The notes under the pieces are model-generated. The model had not been told where the DNA came from and searched no databases. It saw only the letters and a program-made list of their open reading frames with translations. From Sphaeramia orbicularis (Eukaryota; Chordata; Actinopteri; Kurtiformes; Apogonidae), in NCBI RefSeq assembly GCF_902148855.1, contig NC_043965.1, positions 26,854,023 through 26,918,022 on the forward strand: a stretch of 64,000 nucleotides of DNA. Reading direction: 5' to 3'. The translations under genes and the position numbers were made by a program. Shown one piece after another: positions 35,277-49,800 of this stretch; the first letter of the stretch is position 1, and every line of letters begins with the position of its first letter.

Positions 35277-35318
35277 GCACACACACACACACATACACAC
35301 ACACACTCTCTCTCTCAG
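35277..35318 (+). repeat. (CA)n-(CT)n tract at the dnajb5 start-exon acceptor
   Basis: Interrupted CA repeat followed by CT repeats. On the gene's strand it reads (AG)n-(TG)n and runs straight into the GCAG acceptor two bases before the start codon. Confidence 0.9.
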
Positions 35319-36075
35319 GGCTGGGACCCCCTCTTCAGCTCAGGCCGTGGTCAGTCACTGGTGAAACACAGAAGACTGTTAGGGTCTTATAATACTCCCT
35401 GATGAGAGCAACAGACTATATATATGTCCTGGCAGAGGGGCAGACTGCACTTAAGCACCATCCTTGAGGGTTTTTACAGTGAGGTGGAAGTTAGAACAAC
35501 CTAACGGGAACACAGAGTGCAGGTTGTGGTATCTGTTGCTATGGGGATGTGCTAGTGCAGTGGGATCCCCTTCATCAGCTGTACTAAAGGGCTTCTTCTC
35601 ACTATCAGCTCCACAGACAGGCAAATAGGAAATACTAGGGCTTAGAATAAATTCACAGGTTTTTTCATTTCCTTTTCGACCTTGAGCTCTATAAATCAGT
35701 TGACTTGACTGCTGATTCTCCTGAGGATCTGCCCCCAGCTCTGCTTCAAGAAGACACTGCGGAGCATCTAGTGAGCCTCAGTTTGACCAGTAACCTGGCT
35801 CTATATTATAGATTTATTATAGAGCTGCTATGAACAAAGAGGTATAGAGCACAGAAAAAAAAAATCCTAAGCCTCTACAGTTTATTGGATAGACTCAATG
35901 ACAAGGCGACCACCAAACAACCGAATTATCCAACAATAGATGAATCATATTATAATTTACACTTATAATAAAAATCATTCCGTGACATAAAGCCTGGTTT
36001 AAATCCGTTACACGATGCTCCGGCTAAGGGAAAAATCAAGGACAGGAAACACAAATTAAACAAAGGAACTCCTAC

Positions 36076-36207
36076 CAGAATGTCCAGCAATTTGTGTAGA
36101 AAATCAGATCATCATGGTCCTGTGCGTGTTGTGCGTCTGTCCGTCCGTCCGTCTGTCCGTCTGTGCCTACCGCCCCGGCTCCGGTGGGTCCTTATAAATT
36201 GACGTCA
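36076..36207 (-). promoter_or_regulatory. dnajb5 promoter (CRE and TATA) and non-coding exon 1
   Basis: A perfect cAMP response element TGACGTCA (36200-36207) abuts a TATA box, TTTATAA on the minus strand (36192-36198). Transcription is expected near 36165. A GTAGGA donor at 36070-36075 would end a roughly 90-base non-coding exon that joins the acceptor at 35275-35276, three bases before the coding ATG. The leader contains a tiny upstream frame, ATGATGATCTGA, at about 36104-36115. CREB-family control is an inference from the motif. Confidence 0.55.
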
Positions 36208-36302
36208 GGACGCCGGGAGGATCACAGGCTCTGAAATAACCGGTGACCAAACACTGAGGTGGATCTGACGTTTCCCTGGAAAACCTCGGACAACTGCCCA
36301 GA

Positions 36303-36334
36303 CCCCCCCCCCCCCCCCCCCAAAAAAAAAAAAA
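36303..36334 (+). repeat. Poly(C)-poly(A) homopolymer junction
   Basis: About 19 C followed by about 13 A, about 100 bases upstream of the dnajb5 TATA box. Such runs are error-prone in sequencing and assembly, so the length is uncertain. Confidence 0.9.
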
Positions 36335-39300
36335 CCCTTCCCCAACCCCCTCCCCAGACCACTGACTGAGTCTAGAACAGCCTTGGATTGAAAACATGAA
36401 GCCATCCACATAAACCCACAACTTTTAGTCGATTAAACACACACCTACTGCACATCCTGATCATTCCCTCCCTGATCTGACTATGAAACATCTTCAATTC
36501 CACATTTTCTAATAAATGCATGTCATAAACCTTTCCCTTACCGATCCTGGTGCTGTCTGTTGCTGTCTGAAACCCTTTTGCAGCATGGAGAGAAAACCCA
36601 GCCCTCAGCCAGTCAGCCAGCCAGTCAGCAGGACTCTTTGTTCAGAGTCTGCTCGCAAACACACCACGACCCACTCAGAATGAGTTCCACGTAGGATGAA
36701 GTTTGAAGCAACCCAGTGCCTGTGCTCTGATCCTCCCCTCTCTCTCTCTCTTTCTCTTTCTCTGTCTCTCTCTCTGTCTCTGTCTCTCTCTCCCTCCTGG
36801 AAAACATGAAGTAAGCAGGCATGTCAAAGGTGTGAGGGACTGGGGTTCACTGTGCACAAAAACAAAGTCTTATTTGGAGAGAGAGAGAGTGCTGATAGCT
36901 GACAGAAGAACAATCATCTGATTAAAGAAGAAAAAAATCAGTATGAGTGTGTGTTTGCGTGCCTGTGCCTGTGTGCGCATCCTAGTGTAGTCGTGCCTGA
37001 CTTGAGTTGGTCTAAACACTGAGTCATGTCATGAGTCCACAGACGCACAAACAGTTTTACATTCTATCTTTATGAAGTTTGAGAATATATTTAGAGACGC
37101 ATCCTACTTTCCACAACATATCATATGAAACCTTTCCCCATATGTTTAGGCTAAATAAACTCAGTCCCTCAGTCTCCATCCTTTATGTCAATGTTTCACC
37201 TGGAAACATAAAGTGGATTCAGATAGCGGGAAGCTTTGCCCACTCTTCCCCTTATATGACATTTTTAGACCACAGACAATCCCAAAACCATGAGCTTTTT
37301 TTTTTTTTTTTTTTTTTTATACCATTTTTATCAGCTGGTGCCAAATTGACTGTTACCATGGTAACAAAGGTCTTAGTGCTAGTCTGTCATTTGCTGTCAG
37401 ATGGTGATTACTCTGTTATTGTTATTCTTCTTTTTTATGCAAAGATAGCCTAGGGAAAAATGGACTGTGTTTTCAGAATAATTCTATTTATTTTTCTTTA
37501 CTGGCAACTCTACAGCCTGTTGGCTCTTATGGAAGATTCATGTGTCACATTCTCACATTTATACACACACTCACATGCTAGTGCAGCAGCCACTTGAGGT
37601 TCAGTGTCCTGCTCAAAAACACTTACTCCACCCTCACCTGTGTTGAACAAAATGAAAAACATCCGGCTTTTAAAGGGTTTTGTTTGGGATGTGTGTCCTC
37701 CTCTTCCACAGGTGTTCATGACAATCATTGCAGTTGTGTTAACATAATCCTGCAAACTTGTATATCTATTTTTTGAAGCCAAATATTTCTCCTGTGTTAT
37801 TTGAAAACCTACTGTTGTAATAGCGGTAAAGTCAAAGATAGATAAATGAGATGTAAAAAAAAAAAAACAAAAAAAACAAAACAAAAAAAACCTAAGTCCC
37901 ATGATCCATAAATAACCCAAGATTTACCTGGTAACAGATATCTCCAAGAATCTCTAAGGAGATTCTTAAAACAAAATGTGGATGTGTGTCAGAGGCCAAA
38001 CATTCCTCCTTGACTTCTCCACTCTTCTCAGTCCAGCAAAGATCAACAAGCAGCCTACCCAGATTTCTAAAAAAAACCCAACACATTTATTACACCACCG
38101 GTGGAGCTCTGAGTCATTATCGATGACTTTTAATGTTAAGTGTACAGGAAGGTACTCTCAGCTGGGCGAAATGCTTCTGCTCCACTGGGTCAATGTGAAA
38201 GAGAGCGAGAAATAAAGACTCATTTAAGCTTGAGTCATCACTCCCCAGTGGACTGGCAAGGAGGTGTGAGAAGAAGTGGGTGTCTCAGTGGAGGAGTCTG
38301 TCTGACATGAAAATATGAACACAGTCTGTCATATATGTACACTGCATTGCACACATTACACATCACATATAATGAAGTCACTGTGGTGAATAGAGGAGGA
38401 CATTCTTGTGTATTCAGAGGGAGGGACTTAAGGGCCACTGCAGTTGTCCCAAAACAACAACTGGTCAGCACTGAAGTGCTATTCATAAGGCCCTCTGCTC
38501 TGCTGTGATGGACTCTGCAATGCAGTCAAAAGCCAATTGCACTTACAGGTTATACAACAGATTTAAGTAATACTGTCACATTTTGGTACGTAAGTGGGCA
38601 GATGTCAGGTTATTTAACAGAACACCATTGCTTCATGTGAGCACCATTCAGAGGCCAGTCTGTTTTTTTTGCAGAGTTGTGTTTTGGTTTTGTGTTTCCA
38701 TCCTAATTGCCACTGATGATCACTGGGAGCTGATCCATGTGCTGCTCCAGTGCTGACTGTGCACTGAAACAGTCTAGGAACAACTATTCCTGACCTGATG
38801 TTGGGTTTCCATGGTGACAGGGGAACATGCCAGACAGCAATGCGTCTGCCAGGAATACCGTCTCCACTGTTCACACATAAATGTGTAAGAGAGAGGGTGA
38901 AGATGGGAAGAGTTAAGGAAGACTTATCCAAATGCTTCAGACCAAACTGACACATAAATACCAACTGCTTGAGTCTACTCCTCCATCTGAGCTGAGAGAC
39001 AGATCAACAGAAGGTCAATTAGGAAATGCGAGACAGCAAATGAGGGGTTCATGGCACACACACCAGAGGCCGTTTTTGAGCGTGAAGAGGAGGCAGACAT
39101 GAGCGTCTATAAGCATCTCCCACTTCCCCTCCTCTTCCTCCCTCAGAACACGCCGTCCTCTCCACCTCCTCTCTCACTTCTACCCTTCCTGTAACCATAG
39201 AGACCACCACTGCCTGAGAGAGGTTTTCTACCAGACAGCTACAGTGTCAAATGAGGATGCTGGATGTTGGTACTGATACAAACACACAAAACAGCCCACA

Positions 39301-40892
39301 GCTAAATTTAACGACCACCTCTCAAACAGTCTTTATAAAAACAATTGTACCTTTACAACCATGAAAGAACAACAGGATGTACATGTCAGTCATCTTGCTC
39401 AAAGAGCGGGTGCTTGTCAGAACAGGCTTTATTGTCAAAGAAGCTTTAATTTCAGTTTGACAATCTGCTTTATGCATGAAAAACACAAACTGCAGACCAG
39501 TTTTGTTATCAAAGCTACACAGCCTATTGTGTCTCACTGTGGCTCTGTAATTGCCGTCTGGGTCTCTTGACTTTCTGATTGTGACAGCTTGGTTCATAAA
39601 ATATTGTCCTTCCACATGAGATTTTACATCAGTCTCTCACCACTCAGAGGTTTCACGTACTATATATGGTCCCAGATGTTTGAGTTGGTTGAATACCAGC
39701 CACACTTTTATTAAATAGGGCTTTTTTGTGTCCTTTGAGTGGTCTGGCTCACTCATGCAGCAGCCTCACAGACCCATTCCTGATCACTGACTCATATAAA
39801 AGAAATGCTTCTGACATTAACACTCACCACATTAACACAGGCAATAAGGCGAGCTTCAAGCTGCATAAGTGCAGCACAATTATTATTAAGATGGCACAGA
39901 GAAACCAAAGTGGTGAAACAAGAGACTGGATAGAACTTACAGTTGTTTTGATGAATCTGAATCAAAATCTTTCTTCATCAAACCAACAAAAGTATTTGTT
40001 TGTAAATCCAGTTACATAACAGATGCAAATGACACAGACTACATGATCAAGGACTTTTAACTAGAGGAGCAGAAAAAAATAAAATCTCTTTGGCAGAAAT
40101 AGGGAAAGCACTTTTGGCTGTACATTAACATAATACTGGCAAATGTGTTAACTAAACATAATCTATTCATACAGGCAGTCATTGTATTTATATGTCAGAA
40201 CATTGAGACATTTTTTTAAAGCACAACTTGTAGCTAGATGCTACGTCAACAGCAAACCTACAAAGTTGTATGAGAAAAAACATATCTACCAGCTTTCCTG
40301 ATATGTCCTCCACCCCTTTTTAAGAAGGTAGTACTAAACTTATAGGCCTATTAGATCTGTCCTTCATCTTCCACCAAATAATCTGTGGACCCTTCAACTT
40401 TTTCTGATAGATTCCACATACAGGTGTGAAACTCACAGCTAAAGTCCAGGACTCCATATTGATTCATAAATTGCATCTCACCAATTAATAATAAATATGT
40501 GCAACTTCCTCTCAAATAATAAGTAAAGCAGATGTGTTGATAACCAACAGGCAATGTATATTGAAAGCAAAAAAGGCATAAACATGATAGAAGACAGCAA
40601 AGTGCAAAAACAGGACTGGGGTTAGGACATAACATTTCTTATACTTCTTAATGGGTTCACTTGTCTTTGCTCATTACCAAAAAAGTCTTTCTTGTGAGTG
40701 AACAGAGAGTTCAGATGACTTGTCAGTGTCAGTCAAAAAAGCATTCGCTGATGAGAAAATACAAAGCAACAGCAATTCAGTACTGGCATCACTACTTGGT
40801 GACTTTGTGCTCCAACATTTTTGTATTGTCACTGCATTATCCACAGATGAGAGTTCCCCAGTCTCCAGCAAGAGCCTGTGATTGAGTCACAT
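36335..40892. other. Intergenic region, dnajb5 upstream / epg5 3' side
   Basis: About 4.5 kb containing simple repeats (CT tract, a T run at 37296-37318, an A-rich run near 37855-37890) and otherwise unique sequence. The open frames are short, lack matching splice sites and resemble no family. The part next to 40892 must include the epg5 3'UTR. I could not pick its poly(A) signal with confidence. Confidence 0.5.
36738..36794 (+). repeat. CT-rich simple repeat
   Basis: Imperfect CT and TCTCTG repeat upstream of dnajb5. A minus-strand GTAAGG donor near 36537-36542 leaves room for an alternative dnajb5 first exon starting close to here; this is unproven. Confidence 0.8.
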
Positions 40893-43800
40893 TTAACGGA
40901 TTATGTTTAAGTATCTGAGGTCAGGGTAGAGGAAGTTGACTAACAGGGCCAGCAGTCGAGGTCCATCTTTGAGACAGTGTCCAGGGTAACTGATGAACTG
41001 GACGGCTTTCTTCACTGAGTCCTCAAACTCAGCATAGTGCTTATTGCTGGGCATAGCCTCCAACATGCTCAAGGCCTGCATCCACAAAAAGACATGAAAT
41101 ACTGGTTATTTTTGGGGCATAATTGCAGACTGGAAAATAAAGTCACTTTATTTGCTGCATACTTGTTGTGCTTTTGCAGAGAACTGCATGTCGCTGGTTG
41201 GTTGGAGTCGGACCTCTGTCTCTGATGGCACCTGGACTGACAGGAAGGCTGCAATACAGCGTACCACCACCCTAAACCTAGACATATGGTAAACCAGACT
41301 CATTAGTTCATGAAAACTGAGGTGAAAACTAGCAGAAGAAACATAATTACCTCCGCCAAGTGTAACGGCAGAGGTTATGTTTTCATCGGGGTTTGTCTGT
41401 CTGTCTGTTTGTCTGTTAGCAAGATAACTCAAAAAGTTACGGACAGATTTTCAGGAAATGTTGATACTGGCACAAGGAACAAATGATTAAATTTTGGTGG
41501 TGATGGGGTGGGGGGGGGACTGATCTGCCCTGGTGGAGGTCTATGCTCTCCGAGTGCTTCTCTAGTTTTGTTAGCTGAAATATTAAAAATGACAGTTTTC
41601 AAAAACAGCTAAACTAAATAAAAGGTAAAATAAACAAGGCTGCATGAACTAGAACAGTTGACAAAATTAGCTTTATTTTTGTTTTGTTAATGTTAATGGA
41701 TCAAGATAGAAGAGAACAAAATGGCTTTGCACAATATGAGACCTTTAATAAACAATGGTTTTGTAATTCATATTTGATCTTTTCATATTTTCCTCTTGCC
41801 TTTTTCAGCTTCTAAAAAACTAAAAACACAAAAACTTGTCAAAATAACAATAAAAATACTTGTGCACTTGTAAAACTAAATCTTGCCAGAAAAAAATTGC
41901 CCAACTGAAAGATTAAATGAAAAAATAATGAAACTATCACAAAGACACACATTAATAACTCATTTCTCGTTAGCGATAGATAAACTTTATGAATGTGATG
42001 CTAAAATGCATGTTATCTTACCTGTTGGACATAGGAGACCTCTTCCCCAAGCCAATGGCTCCCAGCAGCCCAGAGTTGAGTCTCTCCTCTCCCAGCTGTA
42101 GCAGCCTGGTTTGCAGTCTCAGCAGACCCATGACCACCCCTGATACTTCGCTGTGTCCTGCCTGTGGCTGCAGCTGCTCCACTGACAGACTAAGCGCCTT
42201 GTGCCACCAAAGAAACAGCTTAGCTTCATCACCTGGCCCACTACAGACACAGATACAGGGTTTCAGGATCTCAAGTTAAATGCAAGACTTTTAAAGACCA
42301 TTAATTAGGTCACTGTAAAATGTATATCATATTTACAGCATCAAAAGATATGAAAGAAAATAAGAAAAATGGACTTAAATGAATTTGGCAATGCACCTCA
42401 TGAGGACACAGATAAAGTATGAGGTGAGGAGAGGCATTTGTTGGTGAGCTTTTGTGTTTTTCTGAATTCTCATGTCTTGTGTAATATCTCTGTACCTAAA
42501 GTTCTGAATTTTAGTATTTTTTTGTAATGCTCAAATTGAGCACCTTGAACATAAAGCCTGAGCCATACTTCTAGAAGTATGTATTTTCTTTCAAAAGAAA
42601 GTGTGGCTGGGGTTCTACTGTAGTTTTAGTTTTGTGTTAGTTCTAATGCATGATCATCACATTTTTTTAACAAAAAAATGTAAAACTAGAAGCACTCGGA
42701 GAGCGCAGACCTCCGCCAAGGCTGATCAGTGGCCCCCCCCCGTGGGCCCCCCCACGCCAAGGAGGTTATGTTTTTGCCAGGGTTTGTCTGTCTGTTTGTC
42801 TGTCCGTTAGTGTGCAACATAACTCAAAAAGTTATGGACAGATTTTGATGAAATTTTCTGGTCTGCGCCCCCCCCGTGGGCCCCCCCACCCCCGATCACC
42901 ACCAAAATTTAATCATTTCTTCCTTATCCCATTTCCAACAAACCCTGAAAATTTCATCAAAATCTGTCCATAACTTTTTGAGTTATGTTGCACACTAATG
43001 GACAGACAAACAGACAAACAAACATACAAACAAACCCTGGCAAAAACATAACCTCCTTGGCGGAGGTAAACAAATCAAAAATTCATTTAAAAAATATTTA
43101 AGATTTAAAATTTCAATAAATTGTATTAACAATAACTTAATAATCCAATCTAATCAACTTTCAAGGCCTGACAAAAATCAAAGTTAATACATTTTAAGGC
43201 CTGAAAGATTTTGTATTTATAAGGACCGGCATATTCCTCAATACGGCACCTGAGTCTTGTACAGAAACACATGTAAAACACAGATATTATAAAAGTCAAG
43301 ACAGAGAACGAGGAGGGAGGTCACACCTGGGGAAGACCTGATTGGTCCACGTGTTTATTAGACCCAGTGTCCTTCTCTCATTGGCTGCAGTGTATTCAGT
43401 ATTAAGGCGCTGCAGGATGAAGGCATAGAGTGTCAGGAAGCTGCCTCCTGATTGGCTCTCAGAGAGGAAGTCATCTACAGTGAGCTCAGGCACCTGCAGG
43501 GACACGAGCACAGGACCCCAACCCACAGACTCCTCCTCAGCTGAGGAGAGAGAAAAAGTAAAGAGTGTGAGGGTCAAAGAAAATCAAGAATTTAGGGAAA
43601 AAGACATATCCTTGATAACATAAAGAAAAATCACACTACAGAGGGTTTCTATGTGCTCATCCTGCCAGGACAGAGCAGTTAAAGTATTACTATCACTACA
43701 ACACTATGAAATCTGGAAACTACAGCTTCTGAAAACAACAGCTTTGTTTACCATGGTTGAAGTAGGCTGTAATGCAGGCCTCCATGATCCGCGTCATGTG

Positions 43801-46800
43801 CCGCACTGACGCCAGACGGCAGGAGCAGGCTGTGAGAAGAGGTAGAATAGGAAAGCCCCTCCCCTTCTTGTCTAACCAGGTAATGACATGAGCAGCGAGG
43901 GCTTCGCCTGTGGAGACGCCCACACCGTTGAGCAAAGTCAGAGCATCGCTAAACAGACTGCAGTATGCCATGTGCCTCTGTTCCAAACCAGTCTCTGTAA
44001 AACAAAAAAGTAAGAGGTGATCATAAAAGAACTAATCCTCGATGGTGATAATGTCAGTGAAGCTCACTATGAGAACAGCTCACCTGGTGGGTTGAATGTG
44101 ACTATACTCTCCAGCAGGGTGTCCAGCTGAGTCTCCAGCTCACTGAGGGTGATGCTGCCTCCTTGTTCAAGAGTCACCAGAGACTGCTCACACCAACACA
44201 CATATGCTCCTGCCTTCAGTGTCTCCTCCTGACAGACAAAAATAACAGGACATAGAGGGTTGTGTGTCTGGAGTAAGAAAATGGAAATACATGTATATAA
44301 CACTGCCACACAAGCTGAACATCTTTACCTATAAAAATGGCAATTTTGGATGTTTAGTTTCACCTTTCATTGATTTTTGTGACACATAGAGACAGATTGA
44401 AATAAAGACAAAGTACATGCAAACCCCACATACTTGAACCTGTGAGTGGACAGTATTATTCACAACACCACTGTGCCACCCACCTCTCAATATTTGACCA
44501 TTAAATCATTTCGTTAGCCTCATGGCATAATTGCCTAAGTAATTTTTTAGGTCATAGCCAGTGATGAAAAATGAATCAGCAGTGTTAGCAGAGTAAAGTT
44601 ATGCAGATATCACGATCTGGCCAAAAATATGACCTAGGTAAATATGCTATGAGGAATATACAGTTGATCTAACCTACAGCATATTTTTCCCATTAAGCAA
44701 CCGCCATTATATATTAACCAACTGCCTGATATTTAAAATATTTCACTTGGTATAAATGTATCTCCACGCATAACTTCCACCAAGGAGACTATGTTTTCGT
44801 TAGTGTTCATTTGTCAACAGGATTAAAAATCTTGAAAAAAAAAAGCAGAACCTCCAATTTTGTTTGTTTTTTACAGAAGTCCTTAAAGTTATACAGTCCC
44901 CTTGTACTTTTCAGTTTCATGTATTTTTTCTGCTGTAATTAGAAGCGTCTAGTGAACATTAAAGAACAAGACCAAACTAGTTAAATCACATATGACACAC
45001 ATCTGGGTCTTAGAGGAGTACTGTGTAGAGTAGTTTAGAAGTGTGGGGTATGCATCCAACCAAAACTGTGTACAGTGAAACATTTTCATATTTTTATGTG
45101 AATGTGAATTGTCAATGGCCAGTGAAAAGAGAATTGTATAGGTCTAAACTTAGCGTGGATGTTCACGCCTCTCACTTTTATGCAAGATGTGTCTGCCTGA
45201 GGCAGTGGAGATGCACATATAAGCACTCATGAAGTCTTATCAAATCACTCTTCATACCCTCTTCTCTCTGTTACATAGCTCCTCACTGACTGACAGTCCT
45301 ATCCAGTATTCATCCTCATTCACTCCTAAAAGGTTATATATTTTTTTAAATTCTCAGTGGCAAGTAGCAACTTAACTTGTGACTTATTTCTAAAAGAACG
45401 ATTTAATTCAGTGGCCAATTTATAAAAAATGACTGACTGACTGCCAGTATCTGAAACTAAGCACATCCATTAAATACTGATCCATGGGTGGGGATATTCT
45501 TTAATAAATGTCTGAGTTTTAATTCTAAAGAAGGTGCCCACATGTTACTGTACACTGAATCTGAGATTCAGTGCAGCTTAGTTATAATCATGTGCAGAGG
45601 GCACTTTAGAGATTTTTGCTGCCTTCAAGTTGCAATTTGACAACAAAAACACTTTCACACAATTTCTGCCCCGTGCCTCACCTTGTGTGGGACTTCACTT
45701 TGGCGGGGATGCAGCCCAGCAGCACTACGCAGTGACTTCAGCAGTAACTGAGGCGCAGACTCAGTACTGAGCAGCAAGGACGGAGGGTAGTGGGTGCTGA
45801 CATATCCCAGAATGCCTTGGTATGAGGACAGATCCAGTTGGTGCCAGGGCAGAGAGGTGGACTGGACCAACAAACTGAGGAGAGGGGAGTCCTGGAAGTT
45901 GATGAAGAAACAATTAAGAATTGGGAAGGAAAAAGAGATTGAACTATGATGTGACATCAAAACAGAGACTCACTTGTTGACTCAGCAGCTGTTCCTCTTT
46001 TGCCAGAAAAACCAGCATGTACAGCAGATAAACCAACATGGCGTGCGATTCCTTCTGTGTCCCCGTGTCAGGCAGAGGCGGATAAGTTGTAGATGCAGGG
46101 GGTGTTTGTAAGTGGTCACTTAAGACGCTCACCCAGTTAACTTCACATAACACCTCTCCCAGAAACAGGAAGCAGCTCTTGGGACTTCCTCTCTCAACCT
46201 GCAGGTGAAAGATGATCAGGTGGATCAGCTGACTGTAAGCTTCTGATTACACAGATTACAACTGAATGAAGGAAACCCAGCTAAACAAAGGAGGCAAAAA
46301 ACTTTAAAGATTAATTTAATTAAAATACAAAATGATCTAATCTTAAAAAATGTGAAGTGAATCTGATAGTAATTTTGCTTGGTGTGCACACTGAACAGCA
46401 TTTTTAATTTTACACATTCTGCTGTTTTGTGGTAAATTAAATTGCAAGTATTGCTTAGATAAGGTATGTTATTGCAGTATGTGGCAAAAGTATGTGACCC
46501 TGTACCTTCGATAACTGGAGTAACCCTATTTTTAGTAATACCTTCAACTAAACATTACATTACACATTTACAGTATCTGTTTATCAGTCCTGCACCCAGG
46601 CTTGGAGGGATATTAGCTCATTCCTCCTCACAGTACAGCTCCAACTCAGGGATACTGGATAACGTCCTTGCATGAACTTCCTGCTTCAGATTCTTACAAA
46701 GCATTTTCAAAGGATTAAGATCAGAACTTTGATTCAATATTTTCCAAAACATTCCTCTGATGTAATTATTCCTTGACTTTTGCTGTATTATCCACTTTCT

Positions 46801-49800
46801 GTTGCACTTCACTTCACAAACACCTCGACATTTTCCTGGACTCTCTGGTATAATTAAGAAGTAAACATCTGTCGTCACCCATTAATAATGACAACAATTC
46901 AGGTCCAACTTTGATATCTATATATTTTTGCCACATAAAAATGTTTCGTACCAGGTAGTTTTATTCAATAAACAAATAAGTTTAACATTTCACACTCATT
47001 TTGGTTTACTTCCTTTATCTAGTAATAGGAGTTGAAAATCTATGCTGTAGATTCACAAACTTTGAAGCATCTCTATATGTACTGTATGTGGGACAATGCA
47101 AGTTCACAATAAGTGTGGCTGTCCTAAATATGAATGAATAGCTGTATTGCAGAGGGCAGAGCACAGCAGAGTATACTGACTCGCATGGGTCTTGAAAGAG
47201 AACATCCTAATTTGGAACAGTGTGTTGAAACTAGAATTATTGGAAGTCGGGCTAATAATAGGATCTGAGAGGCCATGAACTGAGGTCTCAAATTAACAAG
47301 CTCCTGTGCGTCACACATGTCTGAGTGTGTTTGCAATGCTGGAGGTCAGGGGTCAGGTGTCAGAAGGCCGAGTGTCTCACATTGAAGAGCTGCTCCATAA
47401 GTTGAGTGTCGGGGTGCAGGTGTCTCCAGGGTAGGCTGCGGAGGTGAGTGTGGTACAGATACAGCAAATACTCAGGTGTACGAGGAGAGGTGCAGCTCTC
47501 ACAGTATTGCATCATGCACAGCCACAGGGCTCCTCTCTGACCAGGAAGCAGACGATCTGTGACAGACACACAAAACAACTTACACAGTGTAGACATCGAG
47601 AATAGTAGCATTGAAATAGTCACATGTGAGCAAACCAGAAACTGAGGACCCACCTCTGAATTTCACATGCAGAGTGTCAGTGAGTTGAGCATAAAGGCCA
47701 ACCATACTTCCTGCTGCATTTGCATCAGTTTCAAGCCAGGGGTAACACTTGAGATTACTGAGAGAAAGAGCAAGTGATGTTTACATTGTCTTTTTGTTGC
47801 TGTTTTCTTTATCAAAATACTCTATCAAAACACACCAAAAAACCTCAGGCCCCACAGGGCTTTTATTGTATCATGATAGAATCACAGCAAATTATGTGCT
47901 CCTTTCCTCGTGAACATTTTATTTTGTGTAATGTAAAGAATGACTCAGACATTGAAAAGAATCCAGTGGTAAAACTTACCCAAGAAAAAAATGATCTCTC
48001 ATTGAAACAGATTATACACGTTACATATAATTGACCATAATAGGACTGAAATAGAGCCAATCACAAACCAATTCACTTTAACAACTTCACAACAAACCAC
48101 TTCTTGCCTTTCACTTCCAAAGGTTCTCATATAATTGTGATAAAGAAATTTGAGTTACAGATATGTATTCCTACCTGACATCATCATTGTCCAGAGGAAA
48201 GATCCAAGGCTTAAATAACTTCACAATCTTACTGTGTAGGTCCTGCAGAGCTACAGGAGGACAAGAGACAATTCTCTGTAATAACAAGACATAAGAAACT
48301 CCAAAAACAGTCACATCGTATCCAATGACAATACAGTCCCCTTTATAATTTGAGATTTAATAGTTACCTTTCAATATTTTGCTGCTGCCTACTGACTCTC
48401 TGGCACAGCTGCTGATTTGCATGTTGATTAGACAACCGATCAAATGATCCCAGAAGGAAACAACCTCACTGATGTAAGGAGTCCAGGCAGAGTAAAGGCC
48501 GAAGCTGCGGAGGTCTGTTTTACTGAGTCGATTTCGCAGGAAGTAATCACTAAGCCACTCAACTGTCTCATCCACCTGTTATAAAAACAATAAAACACAA
48601 CATCATAAGTTAATTACAATAAATGTTTATTATAATACAATATATTAAGAAAAACACATATACTATCTTGACACAGAGAGAAGAGCATTTAGCTAATAAG
48701 GTCTGTATGTCCACATATACAGTACATAACAGATGAAGAAGAAGAATATTCTTTACCTGCTGTGGAGAAAGGCTGATGGAGGATCTGTAGGGAGAGGCTG
48801 GAGGTCCAACAGCACGGTTAGAGGTATCTGTAGAACTGACCACTTGTTCACTTTTGCTCTTAGCGCTGCGCAATGGAGGTAAGCAGCCGAGCACACGCAG
48901 AGTCACCTTCCAGCATTCTGGACTCAGTAACTGGTTTGATGAGCCTGATGAAATTGAAAAAAGTCTTTCCAAATCAATTGCTTCAAGAAAAGTTTACCAG
49001 TTGCTAATTTCTTTTTTTTTATTTGTGTCTCTATTTGAGGCCATTATAATTAAGGCAAATACTGTCTTGAAAATTACTTGCACAATAGACAACTTTTTGG
49101 TGCAAAGTAAAACACTGTTCCTTGACATGATTTTTTTTAAATCTTAAATGAGATTCAGTAGATCAACGGAATGATTCAAGAAATTTTAATAAATTAATTA
49201 ATTTCCTCTTTTGTTAAAGCTAAGATGAGTAGGAGGCATTCTGTCAGGAGGATGAATGTGTCTTTTGTGAATAACTTGAATGAAGAACAAAAAGACTTCA
49301 TCTCAGTTTTTTGTTAACAAGTGCATTACCAGGCCTTTAATGATTGGACAAAATAAAGGACGGTTTCAGATATGGTTTTGTAAGGGATTGTTATAATCAG
49401 CAGTTTCAAAGCTGTGGTTCATGCTCTCAGACACATGCTTACTTGTCATAAGCAGACGCAGACAGTCACTGTAGTGGTCGGGAAAATGGTGGCGTAAAAG
49501 CCACGTCCAGTGTTTGGTGAAAAGATGAAAAGGTGTAAGTAGTTCAGGCTCAGGGTCTCGGCCACAGACACAGAGTGCCCCGTGAACTAACTCCAGCAAA
49601 CGGGTTCTCTCAGAAAACACTGGATGGGCTTCATTCAGCCACTGGGACAAGTCAAACTGTAGTGGAAGAAACAAGATGTGCCTGAAACTGGACTACAATT
49701 GTGTGCATCATAGTGTCTTTAATGATTTGGAAACTAACCTTAGTGAGGAGCATAAAAATGACATCCGCACTGTCAAGGTGTAAAGAAGTCACCACCTCTT

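Noticed and set aside
36167-36421. Glycine-rich minus-strand frame near the dnajb5 promoter
   Set aside because: Its glycine and phenylalanine runs come from the poly(C)-poly(A) homopolymers.
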